The notes beneath the pieces were generated by a model, which saw only the letters and a list, made by a program, of their open reading frames with translations, did no database searches and was not told the origin of the DNA. A program made the translations under genes and the position numbers. A stretch of DNA of 64,000 bases. It comes from Verrucomicrobiaceae bacterium (GTDB lineage Bacteria > Pseudomonadota > Gammaproteobacteria > Pseudomonadales > CAMLJR01). This document shows positions 28,448 to 36,716 of this stretch, one piece after another. The stretch covers positions 1-64,000 of the forward strand of contig JAQGNY010000010.1 in the NCBI GenBank assembly GCA_028293825.1, read 5' to 3'. Positions within the stretch are counted from its first letter, which is position 1, and each line of letters opens with the position of its first letter.

Positions 28448-29563
28448 ATGGAAGCCGAATTAATTTCTGAAATCAAAAAATTTAGTGATACCGCGTCCGC
28501 GCGTCTCAACGAAATTCATCAACAACAAATCCTTTTGAAGGAGCAGGTTCGCGAAATCGAGCAGAAACAAGTGCGCAGCACTCATCTAGCACCAAGAGCG
28601 AATGGGAATTTAACGTTTAACAAGGATTTCCTTAACGAAGAAAGTTTCGCAAAATTCCGATCAAGGGCGGTCCAGTCCACTGAACACTACAATCTCGCGC
28701 AAGGCATTAAAGCGCTTGTTGGTGTTGATACGGGTGATAGCCCCGCGTCAGTTTTCCCTGTGGCACCGGATCGTGCGGCCGGCGCTTATTACCAGGGTGG
28801 CGTACGTCAGTTGCGTTTGCTGAGTCTGTTGCCGGCGCTGCCGGTCAGCTCGAATCGTTATGAGTTTGCGCAGCTGAATTCGGACGGTGATGCCGCTGCA
28901 CAAGCGGACGAAGGCGACGAAAAAGCCGAAATCATTTTCGATGGCGAGCTTGCAAGCACTCCCATTGCGACGATTGCTGTTCACACTACCGCAAGCGCGC
29001 AGGTGCTCGATGACGTTGCGGGGCTCGACGCGTTGCTGCAGCGCATCATGACCTACAAGGTCCAAGACAAGCTCGAAGCTTCGCTCATTACTGGGAGTGG
29101 GACTGCAGGTAATATCGACGGCTTGTATACGCAGGCAATAGCGATCACAACAGCGCAGACAAAACCGGCTGATCGTATCGGTGAAGCCCAGTACAAAATG
29201 CAGAACGACGGCTACGAGCCGAATGTCGTGCTGCTTAATCCTGCCGATTGGTTTGCTATCAATGTGACTGATAACCTTCAGGAGGACTATGTGTATGGCA
29301 GTCCAGCGGTACCGCGCCCCAACTCCTTATGGGGCATGCCGGTGGTGACGAGTCCGAGCGTCCCTGTAGGCCGCGCGCTAATCGGTGATACCAATCAGAC
29401 GAACTTCCTCGATCGTATGCAGCCCACGCTGTACCTCACGCGCGACCACAAAGACTATGCGACTCGTAACCTTGTACTGATCCTTGTTGAGCTGCGTGCT
29501 GGTCTGGCTCTATACGATGCGCTGGCGTTTCGCAGAGTTGATCTGGAAGCGCGCTCTGGCTAA
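28448..29563 (+). CDS. HK97-family major capsid protein
   Basis: A 371-aa capsid subunit starting at ATG 28448 (AGGAG 7 bp before). The first about 60 residues are a helical, charged delta-domain-like region (scaffold, normally cleaved). The body has family features including AGAYYQGGVRQLRLLSLLPALPVSS, ATSAQVLDD-like segment in HTTASAQVLDDVAGL, and the late LWGMPVVTSPSVPVGRALIGD. Having an adjacent protease argues against an encapsulin. No portal or terminase gene is found in the element. Confidence 0.92.
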   Translation: MEAELISEIKKFSDTASARLNEIHQQQILLKEQVREIEQKQVRSTHLAPRANGNLTFNKDFLNEESFAKFRSRAVQSTEHYNLAQGIKALVGVDTGDSPASVFPVAPDRAAGAYYQGGVRQLRLLSLLPALPVSSNRYEFAQLNSDGDAAAQADEGDEKAEIIFDGELASTPIATIAVHTTASAQVLDDVAGLDALLQRIMTYKVQDKLEASLITGSGTAGNIDGLYTQAIAITTAQTKPADRIGEAQYKMQNDGYEPNVVLLNPADWFAINVTDNLQEDYVYGSPAVPRPNSLWGMPVVTSPSVPVGRALIGDTNQTNFLDRMQPTLYLTRDHKDYATRNLVLILVELRAGLALYDALAFRRVDLEARSG

Positions 29564-30041
29564 TCATTCAATTGCAGTGCACCCCCATGCCTCTAAATAA
29601 TTCCATAGGGGTAGGGGGTGCAAAAGTCTCGGACTATTTCACCGGAAACCGTCGCCCCAGTCTTTTTTTCACGCGGTCAGGTTAGAAAAAAGCTGTTTTT
29701 TTGGATCGCAGTCAGAGCGATAAATTGTAGGGGCTTAAATTCGGGCTTAGGCTTTTCGGCCATAGCCGACGAATAGTTCGCCAACAAAATTTGTTCGGAT
29801 CAATTTCTTGCGCGATTCCGTCAGGCTGATCCCACATCATGGATTAGCCTGACTACTAATGGCCAATTATGGCTAGGCGAATGAGCTCTTTGTGCGATCT
29901 GGATGCGATTGAGCGCGAATAAGTCTCATAAAGATGGCTGAGGGTATCTCTTGACCTTCGTTGGGGGCGGCCTTACTGTTCCTGCTCTACAATCTTCACA
30001 TCCATATAATCAGCAAACTCGTTCAAATCATTAGGCAGAAA
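29564..30041. promoter_or_regulatory. Regulatory gap between capsid and cargo operon
   Basis: This 478-bp gap has no gene I can support. It holds three structures: a long stem TGCACCCCC / GGGGGTGCA (29579-29623, with inner CCTCTA / TAGGGG) without a T run; an odd-centred palindrome AACAAAATTTGTT (29783-29795); and a 13-bp inverted repeat GTCAGGCTGATCC / GGATTAGCCTGAC (29820-29853). A TATAAT box lies at 30005-30010, 32 bp before the next gene. The region looks like a dedicated control region for the cargo. Confidence 0.5.
30005..30010 (+). promoter_or_regulatory. Candidate -10 box of the cargo operon
   Basis: A perfect TATAAT. No good -35 is seen at 17 bp (TGCTCT), so the promoter may need an activator or be an extended form. 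Confidence 0.35.
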
Positions 30042-30917
30042 GTGGACAGCACTCGTATTCAACCTGTTGGAGGCGATCACGCGATCGAAGTTATGGCGAT
30101 CGGCGTGGAATGGGTTATGCCGCCTCTTGACGATGGGCAAATTGCTTCGCTGCAAGCGGTGTACGAAGCCAGCGATGCTCTTAAAGGGTTTCTGCCGACG
30201 CTGACGCCAATGCAGGCTTTCGTGCTCCAAGGCATCAACCAGCCCTTGGTTGTCGACCCGAACGGAAACCAGCAGCTTGCGCCTGCGAATGTTATGCCCC
30301 CTCAGTTCATTGGACGCAACGGCGGGTTCGACCTGCAGCGCTTGGACGCCACGGGCAAAGCTACTTGGATTGCCTCAATTCGACCTGAGTTTATCTCGGT
30401 AAACTGCACCGCGTACGACCGCTGGAAGAACGTCAAACCCCAGGCACTGGAGATCCTGCGGCCGTTCTTGGATGTAGCAATGGCCAATGGCGCTAAGGTT
30501 AATGCGATCGGCCTGCAGTACCAAGATGCATTTCGGTTATTGGATGGAGCCTCTCCGGCAGCAACTGGGCAGCTCTTTCGCATGGACGGCAAATACATCC
30601 CTAAGCACCTATTTGAGCAGCCTTCTTTCTGGCATTGTCACCAAGGCTGGTTTTCGACGGCACCAGATGGACGCCGTGTTCTCAACAACGTTGCGACTGA
30701 CATAACCGATGTCAATGGCGCGCACTTTGCGCGTATCGGCGGCCAGCACCGAATGTTTGCGACTTCGGTCGATGGACTGACCCCTATGCCAATCACTGCA
30801 GGAGAAATCGACCAGATCCTGCAATGCCTACATAACGAAAACATTGATGTGATTAACGCGATCCTCAGCGATGGCGCGCTCAGGGCAATCGGCTGCACAG
30901 GGGAAACACATGAATAG
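30042..30917 (+). CDS. TIGR04255-like protein, cargo gene 1
   Basis: About 291 aa from GTG 30042 (AGG 7 bp upstream); a TTG at 29961 would add a hydrophobic stretch that overlaps the likely promoter. The segment TAYDRWKNVKPQALEILRPFLDVAM...AIGLQYQDAF follows the TIGR04255 pattern, a sporadic family of unknown function found in accessory regions. No catalytic motif, membrane segment or signal is visible. Its stop overlaps the next gene's ATG (ATGAATAG). It is the first gene of a tight three-gene operon at the right end of the element, where satellites carry cargo. Confidence 0.65.
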   Translation: MDSTRIQPVGGDHAIEVMAIGVEWVMPPLDDGQIASLQAVYEASDALKGFLPTLTPMQAFVLQGINQPLVVDPNGNQQLAPANVMPPQFIGRNGGFDLQRLDATGKATWIASIRPEFISVNCTAYDRWKNVKPQALEILRPFLDVAMANGAKVNAIGLQYQDAFRLLDGASPAATGQLFRMDGKYIPKHLFEQPSFWHCHQGWFSTAPDGRRVLNNVATDITDVNGAHFARIGGQHRMFATSVDGLTPMPITAGEIDQILQCLHNENIDVINAILSDGALRAIGCTGETHE

Positions 30918-31554
30918 CAACTCAGCTTTACCTGAGGGGTCTGCATTTTTGACCACGTCGCTAGCGAGCCCTCGCCAGTCGACGCCTACACACTCGACGG
31001 CGTACGTTGTCGGTGAGTATTTCATTTCGGTCGCCGGGCCTATGGCAAAGTCCGATATCGACTACTTGGTGTCACCCATTGCGCAGATCTGTATTCAGAT
31101 CAATGCTTGGTTGAGCCGTTTTGGCAGTCAGACAGTCGTTGAAACCGTGGACGCAACCTTGTTGGTCGCCCCACTTGGCCAGATTCCCCAGGAATACTTC
31201 GACTCTTACGAATCCATCTTCAAGGCGGTAGAGTTCTATCGAACAAGTGTGGGGCACCGGACGGGTATGGCCGCCGATGTGCCTTCGAAGGAGCAGAAGA
31301 ACGCTGCGCTGTTGGGTTTGGCCAACCTAATTTTGGCTCGGATGCCAGCGCCGTCGCCGATGTTTTTGGAAGACGGGACAGTCGGTGCCTACTGGCGTCG
31401 TGGTCTGTGCTACGCCAGCATAGACTTTGAAGTTGATGGTGAGCACAGTTGGGCGGGAACCGACGGCACGAATTATATTTCGGGGACTTGGAAAGTGCCC
31501 GATGAACCGTTGCCCCCTGCGCTCATTAGCGAATTGCTGTCGATCAGCTACTGA
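30910..31554 (+). CDS. Unrecognised protein, cargo gene 2
   Basis: A 214-aa protein with ATG at 30910 overlapping the previous stop. It has no membrane segment or signal. The C-terminal third has a pattern of strands with Gly and Trp (MFLEDGTVGAYWRRGLCYAS, then DGEHSWAGT), possibly a small beta domain. I do not recognise the family. Coupling to genes 1 and 3 suggests one functional unit. Confidence 0.65.
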   Translation: MNSNSALPEGSAFLTTSLASPRQSTPTHSTAYVVGEYFISVAGPMAKSDIDYLVSPIAQICIQINAWLSRFGSQTVVETVDATLLVAPLGQIPQEYFDSYESIFKAVEFYRTSVGHRTGMAADVPSKEQKNAALLGLANLILARMPAPSPMFLEDGTVGAYWRRGLCYASIDFEVDGEHSWAGTDGTNYISGTWKVPDEPLPPALISELLSISY

Positions 31555-31562
31555 GGGCGGCC

Positions 31563-32234
31563 GTGAGCTTTTACGATCTTGACAGCGAGTCGAAGCTGCC
31601 GCCCGTGGAGCAACTTGTTGCGAAAGACATGGACGGCGCGAAACAAACCGAGAAAATGTCCGAGTACTCCCCTGGGCCGGTGGCTGACGACGAACTGCTG
31701 GCAAGAAGCCTCGACTACCCGAACAAGCTCACTGCCCAGGGCGGCGTAGACGATTCGTTGTTCCAAGAGGCGTTTTCGCACGGAGCTTCGGCTCAGCGTC
31801 TCCTCGATGGCTGGGACGCGCACGCTTCTGAAGTGCATGGGCGATTCGAAGGACGGGCAGAGCAGCGACGTAAAGGTACCGATGGTCGCAACCCGGATCC
31901 CGAGAACCTCTATGTCGGCGCGTTCCATATGACTGCCGCCGAACTGCGGGCATGCAAGCTTGACGACGATACAGCGTCTAGGGTTCGTGTCTACGATCGT
32001 GGCGACGCTTCAGATCAACTGCACGCAGAAATCATCGTCGACGCGACCGGCTTGAGGAAGCCTCAACGCAAAGAGCTGCGCGTGCGGCTTATGATTCTGG
32101 CGCAGCGGCGCGGATTATTTGTCTCGCCGTATTTGCCGAAGGAGAATCTCAGTCGCGCCGAGGGGACGCAGTGCGAGTTGCACTTCCCACTTGCCGCCCA
32201 CGTAGGCGATGGCAAGCTGCTGAATTCAGAATAG
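31563..32234 (+). CDS. Unrecognised protein, cargo gene 3
   Basis: A 223-aa protein from GTG 31563, 8 bp after the previous stop, with GAGG just upstream. The N-terminal half is acidic and probably flexible (about 1-100). The C-terminal part has a strand-helix pattern (LHAEIIVDATGLRKPQRKEL, then RVRLMILAQRRGLFVSPYL) that may be a compact alpha/beta domain. No motif is recognised. It ends the cargo operon; attR is about 280 bp downstream. Confidence 0.65.
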   Translation: MSFYDLDSESKLPPVEQLVAKDMDGAKQTEKMSEYSPGPVADDELLARSLDYPNKLTAQGGVDDSLFQEAFSHGASAQRLLDGWDAHASEVHGRFEGRAEQRRKGTDGRNPDPENLYVGAFHMTAAELRACKLDDDTASRVRVYDRGDASDQLHAEIIVDATGLRKPQRKELRVRLMILAQRRGLFVSPYLPKENLSRAEGTQCELHFPLAAHVGDGKLLNSE

Positions 32235-32476
32235 GGCGTGGCGGCAGTGGTCGATACGCGCTCTCTGATCTGCTGCCTGTGTCAGACGACTTTGGGTCTA
32301 GCCCTCTTCGTTATGTAGAAGTTCGCTGCTGGTAAGATGCAGCGAGAGCCGACCGCGAAGGCCGAATTTGAATCAGTTAGAAAATGGGCTTTAAGCTTTG
32401 CACCTTCACTATTAGCTTAGCCTGGTAGTGGCAATTTAGGGGTTCGCTTAGGGGTCTTATTAATAATCTAATTATC

Positions 32477-32508
32477 AGGTTGTGTTTATAATCATTAGGT
32501 TGTGTTTA
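32477..32508 (+). repeat. Candidate integrase arm-type sites, right side
   Basis: AGGTTGTGTTTA occurs at 32477-32488 and 32497-32508, 20 bp apart and 3 bp from attR. It shares 10 of 12 bases with AGGGTATGTTTA beside the left end. Confidence 0.45.
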
Positions 32509-32510
32509 AA

Positions 32511-32533
32511 GTTCGAGTCCAGTCCTGGCACCA
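32511..32533 (+). repeat. attR (degenerate tRNA-Leu 3' end)
   Basis: GTTCGAGTCCAGTCCTGG then CACCA, the same as attL except that one G of the acceptor strand is missing. No tRNA body precedes it. It marks the right boundary of the element. Confidence 0.85.
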
Positions 32534-32556
32534 TTTTGAAGTCTGCCGATTTTCGC

Positions 32557-32596
32557 AGACATAAAAACCCCGCTTAATTGCGGGTTTTTTATGTCT
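32557..32596. terminator. Strong bidirectional terminator beyond attR
   Basis: Arms of 17 nt (AGACATAAAAACCCCGC and GCGGGTTTTTTATGTCT) with one mismatch and a TTAATT loop. It probably is the original terminator of the secG-tRNA-Leu unit, now cut off by the insertion. Confidence 0.75.
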
Positions 32597-32718
32597 TGCA
32601 TTTAGGTTTCACGCCGTGGAGTTGTCGAGGTCGGCGTTTTTATTCTGCATGCGTAACTTGCATCTCGAATAAATTCAGCGGTGGTGACCCCCTGCAAAAG
32701 TACGCGTTGCGAATTTAT

Positions 32719-33285
32719 TCATTTATATTTTTTTAATATTTTTGCCACCGTCTGTCGCGTAGGCTCGTCGTGAAAAGTATCGATAAGCGCCTGCAGATTG
32801 GCGTGCATTGCATTTTTGGCTTCATCGTTTCCTAGCAGTGCTTCGACGGCGCCAGTTCCAATCGAATACGCGTGAGCAACGTTGTTTAAATAATTCTTAG
32901 CGAATTCGGACGTAAAGCTGGTTGCCTCATCGGCATTCGCCGCATTTAATTTTTCGATCATCCAATAGTAATAATGCAATTGCAGACAAATATCGGAGCC
33001 CAACAGCCGGTCGATTTTCGACATGTGGTTTTCGTATATTTTGGTCGAGTAGGCCGGTCGCCAAAATGACGCCGATAAAACTTCGTGCGTGAATGCGTCG
33101 CCCTCATATTTTTCACTGTATTTATCGAGCTGCAAGCGCTGTGCGGGTTCGTGCATGTAGAGGATTTCAAGCAGAAGACTTTGCTTAATGGTGTGTGCTT
33201 CCTTGCGGTCCAAATTCCAGTCATAAACGAATTTAGAAAACAGTCCGAGTAAAAAACCTAAAAGGATATTGAGTATCGGGTCCAT
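32719..33285 (-). CDS. Membrane-anchored hypothetical protein
   Basis: A 188-aa protein. The first about 20 residues (DPILNILLGFLLGLFSKFVYDW) form one membrane helix, and the rest is a cytoplasmic helical domain. No family is recognised. It lies outside the element, past attR, and 47 bp downstream of the S46 peptidase stop on the same strand, so it may share its transcript. Confidence 0.65.
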   Translation of the reverse strand: MDPILNILLGFLLGLFSKFVYDWNLDRKEAHTIKQSLLLEILYMHEPAQRLQLDKYSEKYEGDAFTHEVLSASFWRPAYSTKIYENHMSKIDRLLGSDICLQLHYYYWMIEKLNAANADEATSFTSEFAKNYLNNVAHAYSIGTGAVEALLGNDEAKNAMHANLQALIDTFHDEPTRQTVAKILKKYK

Positions 33286-33332
33286 GGCGATTTACTCGGG
33301 CTGGGGTGATCGAATTTTCTGCCTCGATATCG

Positions 33333-35390
33333 TTAATTGCCACTCAATTCGTTGACGAGCGATTTGGCGTCGTAAATTTTATCGAGCGCTTCCAAAATGG
33401 CGGCACTGTCCACGGCCACCGAACGATTGAGCGTCGGGTCGTAGGTGTATGCACCACCGAGCGAGTGAATATTGCCGTCGAAGATCAACCCAACCAATTC
33501 GCCTTTACGATTGAGCACGGGGCTGCCGGAATTGCCGCCGATGATGTCGTTGGTGGTGACGAAATTCAGCGGCGTCGTCAATGTGAGTTTGTCTTTATTG
33601 GCGATCCACGACGCCGGTAACGCGAATGGCGCAGCACCGGTGGCGCGGGCAAAAGCACCGTCAAATTGAGTAAACGGCGTGATCTGCTGGCCGGCTTCCT
33701 CCCAACCTTTTACTACGCCGTACGATAGGCGCAACGTAAACGTCGCATCGGGATAGGTCGTATCTCCCGCCAAGGCGAAGCGTGCTTTCGCAATCGCTTC
33801 TGTATTTTTTTGCACTACTGCTTCGACCTCTCGCTCATAGCGTGTGCGCAATGCGCGCGCGTCAGGATCAATGTCGACAGCCAATCGAATAAAGGGATCG
33901 TCGCTGCTCGCAATTGCCGCAGCGCCACCGTCCCATAAGCGACGGCGAGTAGCTGGGTCCCCGAGTCGTGTGCTGCTAATTAAACGCGTGGCCAGTTGTT
34001 CGGGCGATTGCTTGCCGAGTACGCGCTGCACCAAGGACACATCTGTGCCGAGCACTTCGCGCAATTTGGTCAGCGCAAACGTGAGTTTTACTTTTTCCAA
34101 TTCGGGATAAATTGGCGCGTTGGAAAATAGAGTCGCTTCGACTTGCGGAATTACGTTGTCGTTAAATTCCGGCAGGCGTTCGGCGTTGGCTTTTACACGT
34201 TCAGCCGCACCGCGCACTAACGTGCGGGCAATTTGAAAGTACTGACTATTAAAGCCGAGACCACCTTCTATTTGGCTGAGCGGGCGCGATAAATCGCGAT
34301 GTATTTTTTCGGCTTGCGCGATAGCATCCCAAGCACCGCCGATTTCTTTGGCGAGTTTGGGTTGGCTCGCGACGTATTTGCGCAGCGCCGTTTCATCGGC
34401 CTGTTTGCGGGTAAATAATACTGGGTCGAGCAGCGTGCTTAATCTGCCACGCAATGCTTTATAACTATTTTCCACGCCAAAAAGCTCACCGGCTGCGGTG
34501 CGATTGGCTTCTGCGCCGGTAGTGCTATATGCCGTCAATACGCCACGATATTCGGCCAGCCGCAACACGGTATCTAGTACCAATTGATCGCGCAGCAATG
34601 ACAGCTGAGCGAGCGTCAGTCCGCGATCTGTCGAGCCGGGATGGCCAACTACGAAGACCGGCTCGTCTGCCGCTGGGCCTTGTGCGTTCAACGGAAAATA
34701 ATTTGCGACTTGCGCGGGCTTGTCGTCTTCGTAAACGCGAACCAGCGACATATCCAAGTCGTAGCGTGGGAAATTAAAGTTATCTGGATCGCCACCGAAA
34801 AAGGCGGCGGCTTGTTCCGGCGCGAAAACCAAGCGCACATCCTGGAAGCGATGATAGCGATACAGTTTGTACTGGCCGCCGTGATAAAGATCGATCACAT
34901 CGCAGCGCACTTTGCTGCCTTCAGTGCCGACGCATGCCGACGTCAACTTCGCTTTCGCCGCATTTTGCGCCGTTTTAAAAGCGGTGCCGTTGAGACCCTC
35001 GGTGGCGCGTTTGATATCGCCGGTTACGTCGCTGATTTTCTCCAGACGATTAACTTCCATCGCGGCGCAACGGCGTTCGTCAGCAGCTTGATGTGTAACA
35101 AAGCCTGCTTGCAAAAAATCTTGTTTGGCGTTCGAGAGTTGTTCGGCACAACGCGCCACGCAATGATGATTGGTTAACACCAGGCCATTTTTTGACACGA
35201 ACGAGGCGGAGCAGCCGCCGGCAATCCGCGCCGAACCGCGCATTGCTTGGTCGAGCCATTGCGATGTCGGCGCCCAGCCGATGTCTTTTTGCATGGCCTG
35301 CAACGGTGGATTATCCAGCGTCCACATACCTTCGGCCGACCAAGCCGGCAGTGCCGCAAGCACAACGAAAATAGCAGCGATATAGCGCAT
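33333..35390 (-). CDS. S46-family dipeptidyl-peptidase (DPP7/DPP11 type)
   Basis: A periplasmic serine exopeptidase releasing dipeptides from peptide N-termini, used in protein scavenging. About 685 aa from ATG 35390 (GGAG upstream), with a signal peptide (YIAAIFVVLAALPAWSAEG). The chymotrypsin-like triad is visible: His in LTNHHCVARC, Asp near NFPRYDLDMSLVRV and Ser in GGNSGSPVLN. A large helical insert lies between, as in DPP7 and DPP11. Whether it prefers hydrophobic or acidic residues cannot be told here. Confidence 0.93.
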   Translation of the reverse strand: MRYIAAIFVVLAALPAWSAEGMWTLDNPPLQAMQKDIGWAPTSQWLDQAMRGSARIAGGCSASFVSKNGLVLTNHHCVARCAEQLSNAKQDFLQAGFVTHQAADERRCAAMEVNRLEKISDVTGDIKRATEGLNGTAFKTAQNAAKAKLTSACVGTEGSKVRCDVIDLYHGGQYKLYRYHRFQDVRLVFAPEQAAAFFGGDPDNFNFPRYDLDMSLVRVYEDDKPAQVANYFPLNAQGPAADEPVFVVGHPGSTDRGLTLAQLSLLRDQLVLDTVLRLAEYRGVLTAYSTTGAEANRTAAGELFGVENSYKALRGRLSTLLDPVLFTRKQADETALRKYVASQPKLAKEIGGAWDAIAQAEKIHRDLSRPLSQIEGGLGFNSQYFQIARTLVRGAAERVKANAERLPEFNDNVIPQVEATLFSNAPIYPELEKVKLTFALTKLREVLGTDVSLVQRVLGKQSPEQLATRLISSTRLGDPATRRRLWDGGAAAIASSDDPFIRLAVDIDPDARALRTRYEREVEAVVQKNTEAIAKARFALAGDTTYPDATFTLRLSYGVVKGWEEAGQQITPFTQFDGAFARATGAAPFALPASWIANKDKLTLTTPLNFVTTNDIIGGNSGSPVLNRKGELVGLIFDGNIHSLGGAYTYDPTLNRSVAVDSAAILEALDKIYDAKSLVNELSGN

Positions 35391-35996
35391 CGTTGGTGAG
35401 CTCCATGATTGTTGGGCTGGCGTATTGAGCATTACTTTTATTTGATGAGTTGCATGTATTCGACAGGCAGCATGCCATAGCTGTTTGGTTATGTAAGTGC
35501 GTGAACATAAACGAGGGCAGCAATGCTGGCCCGGATTAGTTTTTTGATCGCAGTAATTTGGCGAGGGGTGCCGCTCAGGAAATAACGTGCGGTGTCCCTG
35601 CCTAAGATTAATGATCGGCTTTAAGTTCGGCGTACAGCCATTTCAGAAAACGTTCGGTGGTTTGCGCGGGCTAGTGAGAGGCAGGATGCGGTTGGGTGAT
35701 AGGGCACGCACTACTTTCCGATAGGTAAGGCGGTTGAATTTACTGTTGTTTATGCCCTCAATACGCAGCGTGTGTTTTCAAATTTAAGAAGGACCGAATT
35801 GTCTGCGCCTCTCGTCTGCGTCAGTGTTTTAGCCGCACTTACGAAAATCTTGTTTTGTGGTTGGCGATTGCGTAGAATCTGCCGCCCTTTAGTAACCAAA
35901 GCAATCGGTTCGTATTGGATCGAGCGCTGCCTGTAATTGCCCCGGCTTGCCGGATAGTTACAACCCTTTGCAAACAGGCCTTACGGAGTAACAGCA
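35391..35996. other. Upstream region of rplU and of the S46 gene
   Basis: About 600 bp with no supported gene. The right part holds the rplU promoter and a 5' leader with a CCGGCTTGCCGG hairpin; the rest shows nothing I can support. Confidence 0.6.
35850..35878 (+). promoter_or_regulatory. rplU-rpmA promoter
   Basis: TTGTTT (35850-35855) and TAGAAT (35873-35878) with 17-bp spacing, about 120 bp before rplU. The spacing and the location fit a sigma-70 ribosomal-protein promoter. Confidence 0.6.
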
Positions 35997-36311
35997 ATGA
36001 GCTATGCAATTATCGAAACCGGTGGTAAGCAACACCGCGTTATCCCCGGCGAAATATTGAAAGTCGAGAAAATCGAAGCCGCAACCGGCGCATCGATCGA
36101 CTTCGATAAAGTTTTACTGGTTAGCGACGGCGAAAACGTCCAAATCGGCGCTCCCTATGTTATCGGCGGCAAAGTTACCGCTGAAGTGGTTGAGCAAGGC
36201 CGTCACGACAAAATCAGGATCATCAAGTTTCGCCGCCGTAAGCATCACATGAAGCAGATGGGCCACCGTCAGTGGTACACCGCTATCAAAATCACTGGCA
36301 TCAGCGCCTAA
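35997..36311 (+). CDS. rplU: 50S ribosomal protein L21
   Basis: L21 binds 23S rRNA domain VI. The 104-aa sequence opens [15 protein letters not shown] and contains [21 protein letters not shown], both hallmarks of L21. The start is ATG 35997 after CGGAG. It is followed by rpmA after 36 bp and then obgE, the usual order. Confidence 0.98.
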   Translation: MSYAIIETGGKQHRVIPGEILKVEKIEAATGASIDFDKVLLVSDGENVQIGAPYVIGGKVTAEVVEQGRHDKIRIIKFRRRKHHMKQMGHRQWYTAIKITGISA

Positions 36312-36347
36312 CCGCTGGCCTAGTTAAGAAATTCGGGAGAAAGTGCA

Positions 36348-36605
36348 ATGGCTCACAAGAAAGCAGGCGGTAGTACCCGTAACGGTCGCGATTCCCATAG
36401 CAAGCGCCTTGGCGTTAAGCGTTATGGCGGCGAGCAAGTGACTGCAGGCAGCATCATCGTTCGTCAGCGCGGCACCAAAATGCGCGCGGGTTTGAACGTA
36501 GGCATCGGCAAGGACCATACCTTGTTCGCCAAAATTAACGGCGTTGTTCTGTTCGAGACTAAAGGTCTACAGCAGCGCAAAGTCGTGAGTGTAGTAACGG
36601 CCTGA
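36348..36605 (+). CDS. rpmA: 50S ribosomal protein L27
   Basis: L27 reaches the peptidyl-transferase centre with its N-terminus. The 85-aa protein starts [19 protein letters not shown], has [19 protein letters not shown], and has no N-terminal extension needing cleavage. GGGAG precedes ATG 36348. An intrinsic terminator follows, so rplU-rpmA form a bicistron. Confidence 0.98.
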   Translation: MAHKKAGGSTRNGRDSHSKRLGVKRYGGEQVTAGSIIVRQRGTKMRAGLNVGIGKDHTLFAKINGVVLFETKGLQQRKVVSVVTA

Positions 36606-36624
36606 GGTTGTCTCAGGCGCGCGG

Positions 36625-36651
36625 AAAAGCCCCATTCGTTGGGGCTTTTTT
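36625..36651 (+). terminator. Intrinsic terminator after rpmA
   Basis: AAAAGCCCC / GGGGCTTTT with a 7-nt loop, then further Ts. It separates rplU-rpmA from obgE. Confidence 0.85.
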
Positions 36652-36716
36652 GTTTGCGGCTAATATTCCGTGTATGCCACGCGATATCGGCCCCAACGCC
36701 TAGTGGGTAAGTAGCA

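Larger units (their letters stand above)
22828..32533 (+). mobile_element. Integrated capsid-carrying element in tRNA-Leu (satellite or reduced prophage)
   Basis: The element is bounded by GTTCGAGTCCAGTCCTGG-containing copies of the tRNA 3' end (22828-22851 and 32511-32533). It carries a tyrosine integrase beside the tRNA, an AlpA-like regulator, a RepA-like ATPase, a TubC-like protein, an HK97 protease and capsid, and a three-gene cargo operon. No portal, terminase, tail or lysis gene is seen, so it could not make a complete phage alone. The size (9.7 kb) and gene set fit a phage satellite; a deleted prophage is the alternative. Confidence 0.85.
32235..32718. other. Right end of the element and junction
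   Basis: Contains the two arm-like repeats, attR, a GTCTGC / GCAGAC hairpin (32541-32560) and the strong terminator at 32557. No gene is seen in the 484 bp. Confidence 0.6.

Noticed and set aside
28448-29563. The capsid protein as an encapsulin nanocompartment.
   Set aside because: An HK97 prohead protease lies 10 bp upstream and the capsid has a delta-domain-like N-terminus, both phage features; no cargo enzyme is next to it.
32719-33285. The membrane-anchored hypothetical as part of the mobile element.
   Set aside because: It lies past attR and past the likely host terminator, and is on the strand of the S46 peptidase.
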